Positions 35,240 through 46,633 of a DNA stretch of 64,000 nt are shown piece after piece (the stretch's first letter is position 1; each line of letters begins with the position of its first letter). The stretch comes from Dysidea avara (Eukaryota > Porifera > Demospongiae > Dictyoceratida > Dysideidae), in contig NC_089285.1 in NCBI RefSeq assembly GCF_963678975.1, forward strand, positions 11,146,694 through 11,210,693, written 5' to 3'. The notes below the pieces were generated by a model, which was not told the DNA's origin, did no database searches, and was given only the letters and a program-made list of their open reading frames with translations. The position numbers and the translations under genes are program-made.

Positions 35240-36133
35240 TTAAGGTGTAGTTGGTGGATGCTGATGACCTGTATATTCATCTGATGGAAATTCCTGTCTT
35301 ATCCTTGATACTACACAGGAGGGCAGTACTACACGCCTGTGCCTGCCCAAGTAGTGCCATCCCCACCAAGTTATCTGTCGGTACGCCAAGTATCGAAATT
35401 TTCTGAAAATATGCACACATCATACAACACTGGCAGATTGAAAGACCATAAGCACCTGTTTTCATCAACTGGTTCATCAGCACTCCCATAATGGTATCGA
35501 TGGCTATGCAGTGTTACCATTAGGACTGCTCTACACAGACACACATTAGAAAAATCTGCATGTTCTTAAATACACACTGGACGAACAGCTAAGCCATCAT
35601 CTTCCAAAAGACTATTAATTTGTTCAATCTCCTTACAGCATATTGATTCTCTTTGTGTAGCCATTACTATGCAATGGCCACATCTGCACCTAGATAACAA
35701 TGTGGATCAACTAAATCATAGAACAGTAATGGGCAATGAGGCTTAGCCAACAAAGTTATGCCATAGGCTATAGCTACATAGCCATGGGTAGCTAGCTAGC
35801 TTATGTCATTTCGCTATATAGCTATATAATGCAACCCTGCACCATACACAGTTTGTATTATTTACGCAACTTAGTGTATGTAGCTTACCAATCAATATTT
35901 CCTACGCGATCAGCCTCTGTTTCCTCTCTTTCGACCGCCAGTAGACCGAAAGATTCCTCTCTTTCTTCGAGCCTGCTCTCGTACACTGGTTCAAAGCGAT
36001 ACGGCATCACATCTGACGGTCCAGTCAACAACAGTTCTTCACCAGCCACAGAAGACAAAGATGTTGTCGATTGGGAATCGTCAGAATCACTATCATCAAC
36101 CAAAGAGTTGCTGCAGCTATCACTTTCTGCCAT
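35240..36133 (-). pseudogene. P2X7 C-terminal ('ballast')-like protein carried by the Kolobok element
   Basis: Exons 35889..36133, 35456..35689 and 35240..35402 (minus) have GT..AG borders and sum to 642 bp (213 residues). Exon 1 codes for an acidic Ser-rich head (MAESDSCSNSLVDDSDSDD) and PYRFEPVYE. Exon 2 has the cysteine cluster WCRCGHC..M....E..CC.E and, further on, FSNVCL and HSHRYHYG. Exon 3 has RYLAYRQITWWGW, GRHRRVVLPSCVV and RIRQEFPS. This order matches the Zn/GDP-binding cytosolic domain of P2X7 receptors and its free-standing relatives in invertebrates. No channel segments are present. A TAA at 35566..35568 in exon 2 is the only break seen. It converges on the transposase gene, and both lie inside the Kolobok repeats. 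Its role for the element is unknown. Confidence 0.75.
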
Positions 36134-36207
36134 TCTAACACATACAAAGACGCGCTTCCGTTCTTTCAGTGACATCACGAAATTAATTATACGAGACGTA
36201 TTAAGAA

Positions 36208-36335
36208 TTTGTGGGTTAATATCTCACAATATCAGCATAATTGAATTATTAAAATGGTGTTTTTGTGCATTGCTTGATACAAACAATACATCCATACAAT
36301 AAAATCATACATGAATTTTCCATTTCAGTTGACCT
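36208..36335. repeat. Right terminal inverted repeat of the Kolobok element
   Basis: Inverse copy of 29832..29959, followed by the TTAA duplication. Confidence 0.9.
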
Positions 36336-36339
36336 TTAA

Positions 36340-37340
36340 AGCTATGGCCTATCTGATGCTATAATAGGGTAGTAGTTAATGCTATTGAAATTACTTTGGT
36401 TACTGGTAACAGAAGCATTACTAACAGCTATAACACGGACAAAACTATAGTTTATTAGTGAGGCATATATACCTAATATTACAGTTAAGGGAAGTATGGT
36501 TGCTCTATTAGAATCCCTGACTGCTCTATTAGAGTATCTCGATTTTTTGCAGTAAAAAAATCAGTGTCTTGCTGGGTCACGTGCACTTAACTGTGTACTC
36601 CCACCCATATCTTCAGACGAAAGCAAAAGTCTGAGTAGACGGTGAAAGTCAAACTGATTAGCTTAAGCATTTGGTCAAAGGAAACATGGTATTGATGATC
36701 CATGGGTGTACATTTTACAAGTGTTCAAGTACATCTACCCATAGATATACTAACCCCAGTATATCTATGGTCTACCGGAGGTGTGAAAGGGACTTTCCCT
36801 AAATACATAGTCTTTTAATGTCGGCTTGTTACAGCGGTTCTAAGAGACCTTGCCGGCGCGGCAACTAGACGTCACGTTCAGTAATTATTGTTTGAACTTC
36901 AAAAATGAATTGATTTGATGGGACGAAATCTTGTGCACGTGATTTTCACTTGTTTTGTTGTCGTGCAAGGTCTTACAACCGCAGTAGCTACTGTATTCAT
37001 TGCTCAACAAAGCTTGCAACAAAGTGGCACGTGTGCTATTATAGATTGTCACTAGAGTTGTAATTCACATGATCATCTCATAAAATAAGTGCCACACCCT
37101 AAAAGTGAATGAAGCGCCACCCCCTTGTTCCTGTGTTAACTCGGTTTTTCATTACATTAGCATTATTATCCAGACATATAAAGCGAGACGACAACACAAG
37201 TTAAAACAAATCACAAAGCAGAAGAAGTTATATAATTAATGTCTAAATTAATGTAGCTATCATTACTAAGCAGCTTGCAGATGTTTACTAGTGGCATCTA
37301 CAAAACAGATGCGAATAACTACAGTTTAAATGCACTTTTA
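36340..37340. other. Intergenic, palindromic motif only
   Basis: Two inverted copies of the CTGCTCTATTAGAGTAT motif lie at 36500..36545. No gene is recognised. Confidence 0.4.
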
Positions 37341-37354
37341 TTAACTACCTTTTG

Positions 37355-37445
37355 TAGAAAAGGTTGTATCCATGGAGTCAATTTTTTGTATTAAAACATC
37401 CAGTTTCGCCATCTGTTCCTGTTGCTGTTGACACAGCTTTTGTAT
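37355..37445 (-). other. Possible coiled-coil exon, unassigned
   Basis: The minus strand reads KLCQQQQEQMAKLDVLIQK then IDSMDTTFSTK and ends at a GTAGTT donor near 37350. The heptad-like pattern suggests a coiled coil such as those in small transposon proteins. No partner exon was found. Confidence 0.25.
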
Positions 37446-38958
37446 CTTTCCACCTCACCATCTTACCCTTTCTAGATGTACAGTATAAAAATAACTAGTA
37501 GAAACGGCTTAAAATGCAGTAATTATGGCTCAGTGTATTTGGCCCTAAGTCTTCATGATCAGTGTTCTTACTTTAAATCCAGTCCAAAATCTATCTTGGT
37601 GATACCCACCAGTGTACCAACCGACCACCAACAACACAATGCAGACAAGAATGTAGCCCAAGAATTCCATCATCATAACAAAATAACTTTAGCTACCTGG
37701 CTTGTGTACAATTTCCGGAATGACCAAATAGCGTGCGCCGCTCAATAAAATTAATGGGGTCCAATGAAACATGACCTCTGAAAAGCTTTGACTTGATAGA
37801 GCGAGTAGCAACTTAGCATGATAAATCAAAGTAGTAAAAAAAAAACACAATGTACAGTGGAACCTCTCTATTATGGACATTTTGGGACCAAGAATTTTTG
37901 GCTGTAATATAGAGGTTTTCCTCTTTCAGAGGTACAAAATGTATTAACCAGACCTGTTGGAACCAAAATTTTTGTCATTATGGAGGTTTTTTCTATTGTG
38001 TCCTTAATTTGGGGAGTTTCTTACACATTCAATAGTCATCTTAAAAAGTATAATTCATGGGATGTGTGCTGTAGACCATTGTTTTTGTAAATCTGTTACA
38101 ACATCCAATGTACTTGAGTAAGATTTCTGCAATGACATTTGAAGTTACGGTATGCGTCAAAAAAAAGCAACGTTTTGTAATCGTAATTGTTTTGTTTTTA
38201 CGATAGGATTTTGCGTTGAAGCAAAATACGTTTACGCGTAGCTCCCTTTCGTAATTACAGTGCTGTAATACGATTACAAAGTTGGAATCGTAGCAGACAT
38301 TACGCACCGTAGCCATGCACTGTGGCGTAGTTTTTTTTTTTCCGGTTCTGTTTTTCTTAGAGCTTGTTATAACTAAGCACATAGCTATTTTGTATGCTAC
38401 AGCTAATACATATACGTCCGTAACTTATGTATTTTGTATCTTCACACAGGTCGATCGTCGCATCTTCAAGCCACTATTGCTGGATTTTTTGCATTCAGTA
38501 GCTAGCTACGTAGCTATATTATATGTGCATTTATATGTACATAGATGTATTTGTAATTTTAATATACGTACGTGTAGTTACGGATGCATAAATTATTTCA
38601 TATACCGGCTTACTGGTGTATTTATCAATTCTACTCGAGTATATCAGCTTAATTGCTACACAATGAAGCATACGTATGTATACCAATAGCTAACCACTAG
38701 ACTGATCACTCATACAGTTCTACCTATTTAGGATGTACTAGGAGCAACGGAGCAACACACCGGCTACAAAATTGAACAACCGGTTTCTGTAACAGCTCAA
38801 TAATGTGTTTAAAAACTTCACCTACGTACGTAGTATAGCTATGATCATTAGATCAGACACAACAAAGTGATGCATGCGTGGCTGTCACGTGAAGTTATTT
38901 GCGCATGTGCGCACAATTTAGCTACCGCATCCGGTTTGTCATACGTAGCTGCAGCTGG
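37446..38958. other. Intergenic with a GTGGAACCTCT-type repeat
   Basis: At about 37856..38030 a sequence with ACAGTGGAACCTCTCTATTA and two further AGAGGTTTTCC/GGAGGTTTTTT words looks like a decayed repeat related to 39439..39852. No exon could be supported. (A/T)-rich palindromes near 38160-38310 are unexplained. Confidence 0.35.
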
Positions 38959-38966
38959 TATAAATA
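38959..38966 (+). promoter_or_regulatory. TATA-like box upstream of the gene at 39063
   Basis: TATAAATA about 100 bp before the ATG, at a normal distance if the 5' leader is about 70 bp. This rests on sequence only. Confidence 0.4.
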
Positions 38967-39062
38967 TTTCACCAACTGGAACTACGGCACACATGTTTGC
39001 GTGCTTTAACTTTCTACTAAGGTGCAGAATTTGATTTTGGTACGGTGCCGGTGAAGCTAGCT

Positions 39063-42000
39063 ATGTTGAGAAAGAAATTAAAAGAGGAAGCTGAGAAACG
39101 GAAAGGTTAGTTATACTTGGTTACGGTTAGCTCGACCGGCTAACTGTAGCTATGTAACTGCAGCTACGCAGTAATTATGGTCGTGTCATTCTATTATTTT
39201 AACCTTTTCAGAGCAATATTACTTGATATCATGGACTAAAGAGCCGGGCAAACCTTGCTCTGTCCACCCACACGAAGAAATCGTGGAGAAAGATTCACCA
39301 GCAGTAGGCAACGAAATGCTCGTGATTTTTCCCAGCAAGAAACAAAAGGTGGTGGCATCTGCGAAGCATCGTGGTACAATAATAGCAATTGGTACGTTGA
39401 CCATGAATAACCTGCACGTCATAGTATAGCTACAGTACGACAGTGGAACCTCTATTTGTGACCAGATTTGTGAAAAGGGGTCTTCCACACACATCCAATT
39501 CTATGAACTTGGAAGACTATAACTTAGTGTTCAAGAAAGATACAAACCTGAAATTTTCTCCATCCATTAACCTATGTTGGCGCTCACGTCTGACCAAATT
39601 TCAAGTCAATAATGTTTTCCAATCTCAAGTTATGAATTGTCAAAGTTGGTAAAATGGATGTGTGTGGAAGACCTCTTTTCGCAAATCCAGTCACATTTAA
39701 CGGACACTTTGGGCCGGACCACCGTTTGGGTCATATTTCACAGATGGATAAAATTGTATAGGTATAAAAGCCTCAAAAACTGTCATTTATAAGCATCGAG
39801 GTTAAATGTACAGTATCCTTTACAGAGACAATCCTTTAAGAGAGGTTCCACTGAGCACTATAACTACAGTAGCTAGTACAACTATGTATAAGCATTGAAC
39901 TTTAATTATACTTGGGCATGCAAGTTTGTATATAGTTAACTGCACCAGTTTACCATACTTAACTTGCTAAACATCTATGTGCTTAGCCCATACAGCTATA
40001 AAAGATATAACTCTACCTGATGTCAAGTAAATGTAACCATTTCAGCAATTAGCTAGATTTAAAGTATGTATATAAGATCAAAACAATTTTTCATTCATTC
40101 CTGCATCCATGGAACACACAAAGTATGTTTTACTTTTAGTACATGCACGTACTGTCAGTTCCTTCAATCCACAGTAGTTCGACATCATTGCTTAACTGAA
40201 CTTCTGCAAGTGATCCAATTGTTGTACAGCTATTCCGAACTTCTTAAGGTCTACTTAGTCTTCTTCTGGTGATAGATCAAGCTGTGGTACATTATCAACA
40301 TTAATTTTGATTGGTTTATATGTGATTAATGAATGTCAAATCGTTTAATGTAGTATCCACAAACCTTCAACACGAAGCTACATCACATGTAGACCATTCC
40401 TGTTAATTGGCCACAAATGCAAACTCACTTCATATAGGTATGGTGTTTCGCTTACCAGTTGTAGTAGCTGTGATATGTATTGCAACTTGACTTAATGCCA
40501 CTGATAGAAAGGATATGTGGTGTATGTAAACCAGCAAGCAGCTCCACAGGAAGACTTAAGATGTTCATGTGTTTTCTTAGAGTATGTTATATGTGGCTAG
40601 TAGTTGCATAAAGTTATTAAATAATTTTTTTATTCCTCTTATGGGTAGGATGAGAAAGATGTATCCCATTGGTACAACATGGTACATGGGTAGTACTTGA
40701 GTAGTGGGTGGGCACATAACTACATTCAAATAATAAGCAGCAACTATGATCCCCTGCACAATTCCCTCCCACTTGTTGTTTTCTCAAACTACTTGCAGTA
40801 CTGTTTCCTAGCAACCCCACAAGGTGAATGAAGTACTTAGCAACAGTTTGGTCAAGATCATTGCAACATGCATGCAGTATCAACGATTGTATGTGTCTTG
40901 AATAAAGTCATGAACTTTTTCAGCCAGCATTCCCACATTGTTTGCATGCTTTTATACATAAAAGTATGGACATATCTATGTACATACATACATGCAAATG
41001 GGTGGCACTTGTGTTAACCAGAAAATCAGCTCCTGCAGTCGCAGGGCATTTCACTTCTGTTTATCTTCCCTGGATAATTATCCATGTCATGCAAGATTGA
41101 ATATCTGTTGATGTTATGGTACTTCTCACCAGAAAATCAGCTACTGCAGTAGCAGGGCATATAAACTAATATTTCAGCATTAATTCTTCACCCCCTGCTT
41201 TCTAGAATCAAAGTGGACTTGTGTTTTAGCTTGGATCAAAACATCAGCTATAGCACGATGGATACTTGGTTTAATATTGGGTTCGTGCATTTGCAATTCT
41301 TTACTAAGTTGTGAACTACATCAGCATTAAGCATTGGTTGCATGTTTTTAAACATAAAATTATGGACATATGTCTACATACATACGTACACGCAAATGGA
41401 TGGAACTACTGCGTACCTTCCCTGGATAATTATCCATGCCATGCAAGTTTGCATATCTGTTGATGTTATGGTACTTCTCACCAGAAAATCAGCTACTCAC
41501 TAGTAGGGACCCGCCGATTATGCTCATAATTTTACCTATTATGCTATGCTGCACTGCTCAAAAATTCACCTATTATGCTTAAATTAATGCTCAATATTTA
41601 CCTATTATGCTCGATTATGCTCAATGTTCATGCCTTAGTTCATATGCTTTGCTACTAGTTTAACACTATATAGAAAGAAAAAAATAAGTGGCTGGAACAC
41701 AAATAATAAATTCTTGCTGCATGCCTGCATGTAAGAGACAAGATCGATATAATCTAATAGAACAGTCAGTTTGGTGATTGTTCTATTAGAGTTACTGACT
41801 GCTCTATTAGAGTATATCGATCTTATTTTGCAATTGTCATTTTCCCAGCAAGAGTTTACACTATCGTACAAATATTTAACCTATTATGCTGGCATTATGC
41901 TCAATGCTTTTAGGTACCTATTATGCTCAAAATTATGCTAGCATAATCGGCGGGTCCCTACTCACTAGCCATACAAGCTCACTGCATATAGAGATGGTGT

Positions 42001-45000
42001 TTCGCTTACAAGTTTTAGTAGCTGTGATATGTATTGCAACTTGACTTAATCACATGCCACTGATAGAAAGGATATGTGGTGTATGTAAACCAGCAGCTCC
42101 ACAGGAAGACTTAAGATGTTCATGTGTTTTCTTAGAGTATGTTATATGTGGCTAGTAATTAAATAAAGTTAAATAATTTTTCCTACATCATTTTTTATTA
42201 GTGTTATGGGTTGGCACTTGAGTAGTGAGTGGGCATGTAACTACATTCCAATAATATGCAGCAACTATGATCCCCTGCACAATTCCCTCCCACTTGTTGT
42301 TTTCTCAAACTACTTGCAGTACTGTTTCCTAGCAACCCCACAAGGTGAGTGAAGTACTTAATAATTTGATCTGAATCATGGCAACATGCATGCAGTATCA
42401 ATGATTGTATGTGTCTTGAATAAAGTCATGAACTTTTTCAGCCAGCATTCCCACATTGTTTGCATGCTTTTATACATAAAAGTATGGACAAATCTACCTA
42501 CATACATACATGCAAATGGGTGGCACTTGTGTTAACCAGAAAATCAGCTACTGCAGTCGCAGGGCATGTAAACCAATATTTCAGCATTAATTCTTCACCC
42601 CCTGCTTTCTAGAATCAAAGTGGACTTCTGTTTTTGCTTGGATCAAAACATCAGCTATAGCACGATGGATACTTGGTGTAATATTGGGTACGTGCATGTA
42701 CAATTCTTGCCTAATTTGTGAACTACATCAGCATTAAGCATTGCTTGTAAAATCATACATAACTCGAAATAATATGTATCTAGTGGAAATCTTCAACACA
42801 AAATGCATTGTCTCAATAAACCTCCTTATTAAATTACATGGTGTAGTATGCACCTGTGTGTGAGTTCATCGTGGAACAGTGACAGCAGCCTGTATGTTGA
42901 ATTTGTTTTGCAAGATTAAATGCTGGTATGTGCAAACTTGTCAGTATATCAAATAAATGCTATTTAGTTGGCTTGTGAAATGCTATTTTATTAGACTCAG
43001 GTGTTCTAATTTATCATAAAATATTGATAGTTGTGACATGTACGTATGTACCATGTGAATGCATGGTTATTTGGTCAGTGTACAGTCCTGAGTTATTCGT
43101 ATGCATGTACGAATAACTCAGGGCAAGATTTTATATTGCAGGCCCTAAACGAGAGATACTCGAGAAAGAAAAGTTATATCTAAGAAATGAGTTTGAATTT
43201 ACACCATCAGGTATTAAGTAGCCCAACTTATACTGTCTGTTTATTGTGAAACTACAATACAGACGGAAAAGAAGCAAAACATATCACAAATGCTGATGGT
43301 ATGTTCATACAGTACAATTATATATGGCTATATATTGTGTGATTTATGTTCATACACCGCAACAGAAAAGAAGAAATGGAAAACCGCTAAAACAGAAGGT
43401 ACACAAGTGTAAGAGTATTCTGTCATTGCAAAAGATGATATACACGTGTTCTTTAGAGAATGAATCCAGCAAAGTAAAGAAAGCCAAGATAAACAAGAAA
43501 GATACTATGTACGTACATATGTACAAGGAGTACATAATCATTAACATATATTTACACATAACTTTGTAGGCCCCTAAAGAAAGCTTCAACATTGAAAGTG
43601 AAAAAAAGAAGTTCTGGAATTATAGTGCTGGGAAACGGGTGCAGTGATGAAGATGATAATGAAGGGTTTAGTGATGATGAAGGGTTTAGTGATAATGAAG
43701 GGTTTAGTGATAAAGAGGAGAAAAGAGGTACTAAAATGTAGATTTGATCTGCTACACAAAAACAAAGTTTAGGGCTACAGTGAAACCTGTGTATTAAAAG
43801 CATATCTTATGCAGCAAACAATTGATCACCCCAAATATCACAGCATCCTGATATTCCAGTCAGTTTACATGCGAAGAAATACTTAAGGGCCACTACTGAG
43901 AGTCCATTATTATGTATATAGTTGTCCCTTAATTCAAGTGTCCTGATCAACAGGTTCCACTGTGTTTCTTAGAGCTCTTAAATCTAACAATTGTCTACTG
44001 AATTTCTATGGCTATATTAAAACTTTAAAGCACTTCAAAGGAAATCTGTTGAAAGCCTCAGATCTATAGCAGTGGCACAAAAACTGTTAGGCCATACCCA
44101 TCCAATTACTGAACTGTCAACAACAGCTTGTGTGGGCAGTCCTTACAACACTTTGAACTGCAGAGCCAATGACCTTATATAGCTTTATGTGTGCATTTGA
44201 TAAATTCTGCCATAGATTCCTCTCATCATGCTGTGTACTGTAGTTATTTAATGCTTAGATGTTCATTATTTGTTTAGCTACTTACATATATGCACATAGG
44301 TGGTTTTGCAAAACTTCAATAATTAAATAGCTGAAGTTTGTGTGCTACTGGTATGATTTCATTTCTGAAGTCAGCTGTGAATTGACTTAAATTTCATTGT
44401 CAACCTCTCCAGGTAGCTACAATGAGAGGTGCTAATTCTTAAAGTAGTCATCAGGTGTATGTGGCAAAACTTCTACCCACAACCGCCTACTTCTCTTACC
44501 TCAAAGCCAACACAAAGTACTTTATCTTCTCTTGATGCATATTTTTAAATGTGACCATGATCTATGGACAGTTCTAACTTAATTTAAAATATATTTTAAT
44601 TACAGGTAGCTGTTGCAGTGGGACATCAGTTGACATGTACACAATTTTCTGTATTTTAAACTTTATAGGAATGGACTATGATAGTGATCCAATTGCAATA
44701 TGTAAGAGTAAGAAGAAGAGAAAGGAAGTGGTAACAATGAAGTGTGATGGTGAGCCAAAGAGTAAGAAGAAGAGAAAGGAAGTTATAGCAATGAAGTGTG
44801 ATGGCAGTGAGCAAAGGAATAAGAAGAAAAATGAAGGTGTGTATCAACTTACAGTATGATTAATTCATGAATTAATAATTTAGCTAAGGTGTTGTACATA
44901 CTGAGATATAACAATTGACATGTAATATATTTAAACTTTATAATAGTAGACTCTGATGATAGCAGCACTGATGACGATGACCCAAACTGTAAACCAGGAA

Positions 45001-45564
45001 TGAAGAAAGAAAATCAAGGTATGTATTAGTGTATCAATTTATAGTTTGAATAACTCATGCATTACTAAAGGGGTTGTACAACCATTGACTATTTTAAACT
45101 TTACAGCAATGAAGTGTGATGGCAGTGACGCAAAGACTAAGAAGAAGGGAAAGGAAGTTATAGCAATGACGTGTGGTGGCAGTGAGCCAAGGAGTAAGAA
45201 GAAAAATGAAGGTGTGTATCAACTTACAGTATGAATAATTCATGAATTAATAATTTAGCTAAGGGGTTGTACATACTGAGATATAACAATTGACATGTAA
45301 TATATTTAAACTTTATAATAGTACACTCTCTGATGATAGCAGCACTGATGACGATGACCCAAACTGTAAACCAGGAATGATGAAAGAAAATGAAGGTATA
45401 CATCAATGAATAACTGTTATTATAATGAAATATCTATTTGTATTTTATGTATTGTTCTTTGCATTTATTGGATTTCATGTACTTAGATGAGCAAACTCAG
45501 AAAGTAGAAAGGGTGGATACTACTCAACAAGTATACCCAGAGAACTACACTTTTGACTATTCAG
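39063..45564 (+). CDS. Charged Lys/Asp-rich protein with a BEN-protein-type N-terminal unit
   Basis: Twelve phase-consistent exons: 39063..39105, 39212..39391, 43142..43210, 43263..43298, 43366..43398, 43457..43508, 43570..43727, 44669..44836, 44947..45018, 45107..45211, 45322..45395 and 45487..45564. It starts MLRKKLKEEAEKRK. Exon 2 holds a small unit (QYYLISWTKEPGKPCSVHP, then VGNEMLVIFPSKKQKVVASA) like the head of the BEN pseudogene at 24780. Exon 7 repeats GFSD(D/N)EGFSD. Exons 8 and 10 carry SKKKRKEV/MKCDG repeats, likely nuclear-localising. Exon pair 10-11 is a tandem copy of 8-9 (period about 375 bp). Exon 11 has 2 extra bases and would shift the frame unless skipped; skipping keeps phase. 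No BEN domain or stop exon was found after 45564, so the 3' end is open. Intron 2 is 3.75 kb and full of repeats. Confidence 0.6.
39439..39852. mobile_element. MITE with CAGTGGAACCTCT ends
   Basis: CAGTGGAACCTCTATT at the left and AGAGGTTCCACTG at the right. Inside, AAAAGGGGTCTTCCACACAC is inversely matched by GTGTGTGGAAGACCTCTTTT. It lies in intron 2. No clear target duplication. Confidence 0.6.
40427..42750. repeat. Duplicated intron segments (two long copies, one partial)
   Basis: Sequence from about 40440 (GGTGTTTCGCTTACCAGTTG) to about 41330 recurs from about 41998 to 42745. The same words appear in order, such as GATAGAAAGGATATGTGGTG, TCCCTCCCACTTGTTGTTTT and CACGATGGATACTTGG. A partial copy lies at about 41340..41500. 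MITE copy D sits between the partial and the second copy. No coding signal was found. Confidence 0.75.
41504..41960. mobile_element. hAT-type MITE, family 1, copy D
   Basis: TAGGGACCC..GGGTCCCTA ends with the 8-bp duplication CTCACTAG at 41496..41503 and 41961..41968. It carries the central CTCTAATA palindrome (about 41743..41825) and is very close to copy A in sequence. It lies in intron 2 of the gene at 39063. Confidence 0.92.
43777..43963. mobile_element. MITE-like inverted repeat ACAGTGAAACCTGT
   Basis: ACAGTGAAACCTGTGTATTA at the left is matched inversely by CAACAGGTTCCACTGT at the right. It lies in the intron after exon 7 of the charged gene. It is related to the CAGTGGAACCT family. 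Confidence 0.5.
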
Positions 45565-45596
45565 GTGAAAATAATTCTTGAGATGATGTATAGTGT

Positions 45597-46050
45597 ACAA
45601 GTACACAAAAAAAAATTGTACAAGTGTTATATCCCTACTGTGCATTTTATTATGGTATCTTGAGTGCAGTAGAGATATAATATAACACTTCTTATTGTTT
45701 TAACGTGATTTAATATCGTGCACCACTCCAGCTTGTTTCAGTACTTTTTTACTGATGTGCTATGGTCCCTATTCTAGTTGAAAATTCCAATTTTTTGTGT
45801 ACTTGTTTGTTAACTTTTTTGGAAATACTTATTATGACTGGTGAACCCACGCATAGCTACTACATATGAAATGGCACGAATTATCACCTGAGAATTGAAG
45901 TATCCATTATGCTTCGTTGTCAGTTATGTTCGAAGAAATGGTGCCATGCACCCCAGTTATATCACTTATCATCTGAAAAGTGAAGTATCCACTATGCTTC
46001 ATTGTTGGCTATATGTTCAACCCATTATGCAGCAGTACGAATCGAGAACG
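45597..46050. repeat. Second copy of the long inverted-repeat element
   Basis: It shares GTGTTATATCCCTACTGTGC, TCCAGCTTGTTTCAGTACTT and TTATGACTGGTGAACCCACG with 22321..22950. Most of the left arm is missing. It includes the tandem TGAAAAGTGAAGTATCCA unit. Confidence 0.65.
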
Positions 46051-46059
46051 TAATTCTAT

Positions 46060-46633
46060 ATTAAGCATGTAATGGTCCATCGTGTTTGGCTTGTACCCAC
46101 AAGCAAGAAGCTGTTCAGGCTTGGATAAAGTTATGTTTTAACTGAAGCACAAACAAACACACATAACACACATTTACTTTGTGGTACAGAAGCAAAACAA
46201 AAATATTCTTATGTAGTATCCATAAAGAGGTAAATCCAGTGGGGTATTAGATATGTATTTTTGAATAGATTTAGATCTTCTTTCACCATTTACTGAAGTG
46301 ATTAAAACTTTGGTAAAATTGTTTTGATGCACGTGTTTTTATCCAAATGGCAATGTATTCCAATGGCATTTATCCCAAACACAATGAGACCAATCTGAAA
46401 TCTGTAACCTATTCACTCAAGACTCATCACTGCACATGTATTATTTTCCACATATGTGAGCACTGAACTAATCAATTATTTTGTTTTCTTGTTGCTGATC
46501 ACTATAACTCCAAAAGTACTTAACCAAATATAACTGCCCATTGGCTTTTCCCTTTAGAAGTCAACTTCAGGAAAATACAAACCAGTCAAGTTTTGCTCAA
46601 TGAGTATATATGCATACAAGCAATACACATACA
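46060..46633. other. Intergenic, nothing recognised
   Basis: No exon, repeat border or motif could be supported. Confidence 0.3.

Larger units (their letters stand above)
29832..36335 (+). mobile_element. Complete Kolobok DNA transposon with nested hAT and accessory gene
   Basis: Terminal inverted repeats of about 128 bp with three mismatches (both start AGGTCAACTGAAATGG) are flanked by TTAA at 29828..29831 and 36336..36339. TTAA duplication and a THAP-bearing transposase are Kolobok hallmarks. Inside are the transposase gene (plus strand) and a convergent P2X7-C-domain-like gene (minus strand), 33 bp apart at their 3' ends. A hAT element (32205..34694) is nested in transposase exon 7. Without it the Kolobok is about 4.0 kb. 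The close match of the repeats suggests fairly recent insertion. Confidence 0.9.

Noticed and set aside
39439..39852. 8-bp target duplication for the GTGGAACCTCT element
   Set aside because: Flanks do not match, so the superfamily is left open.
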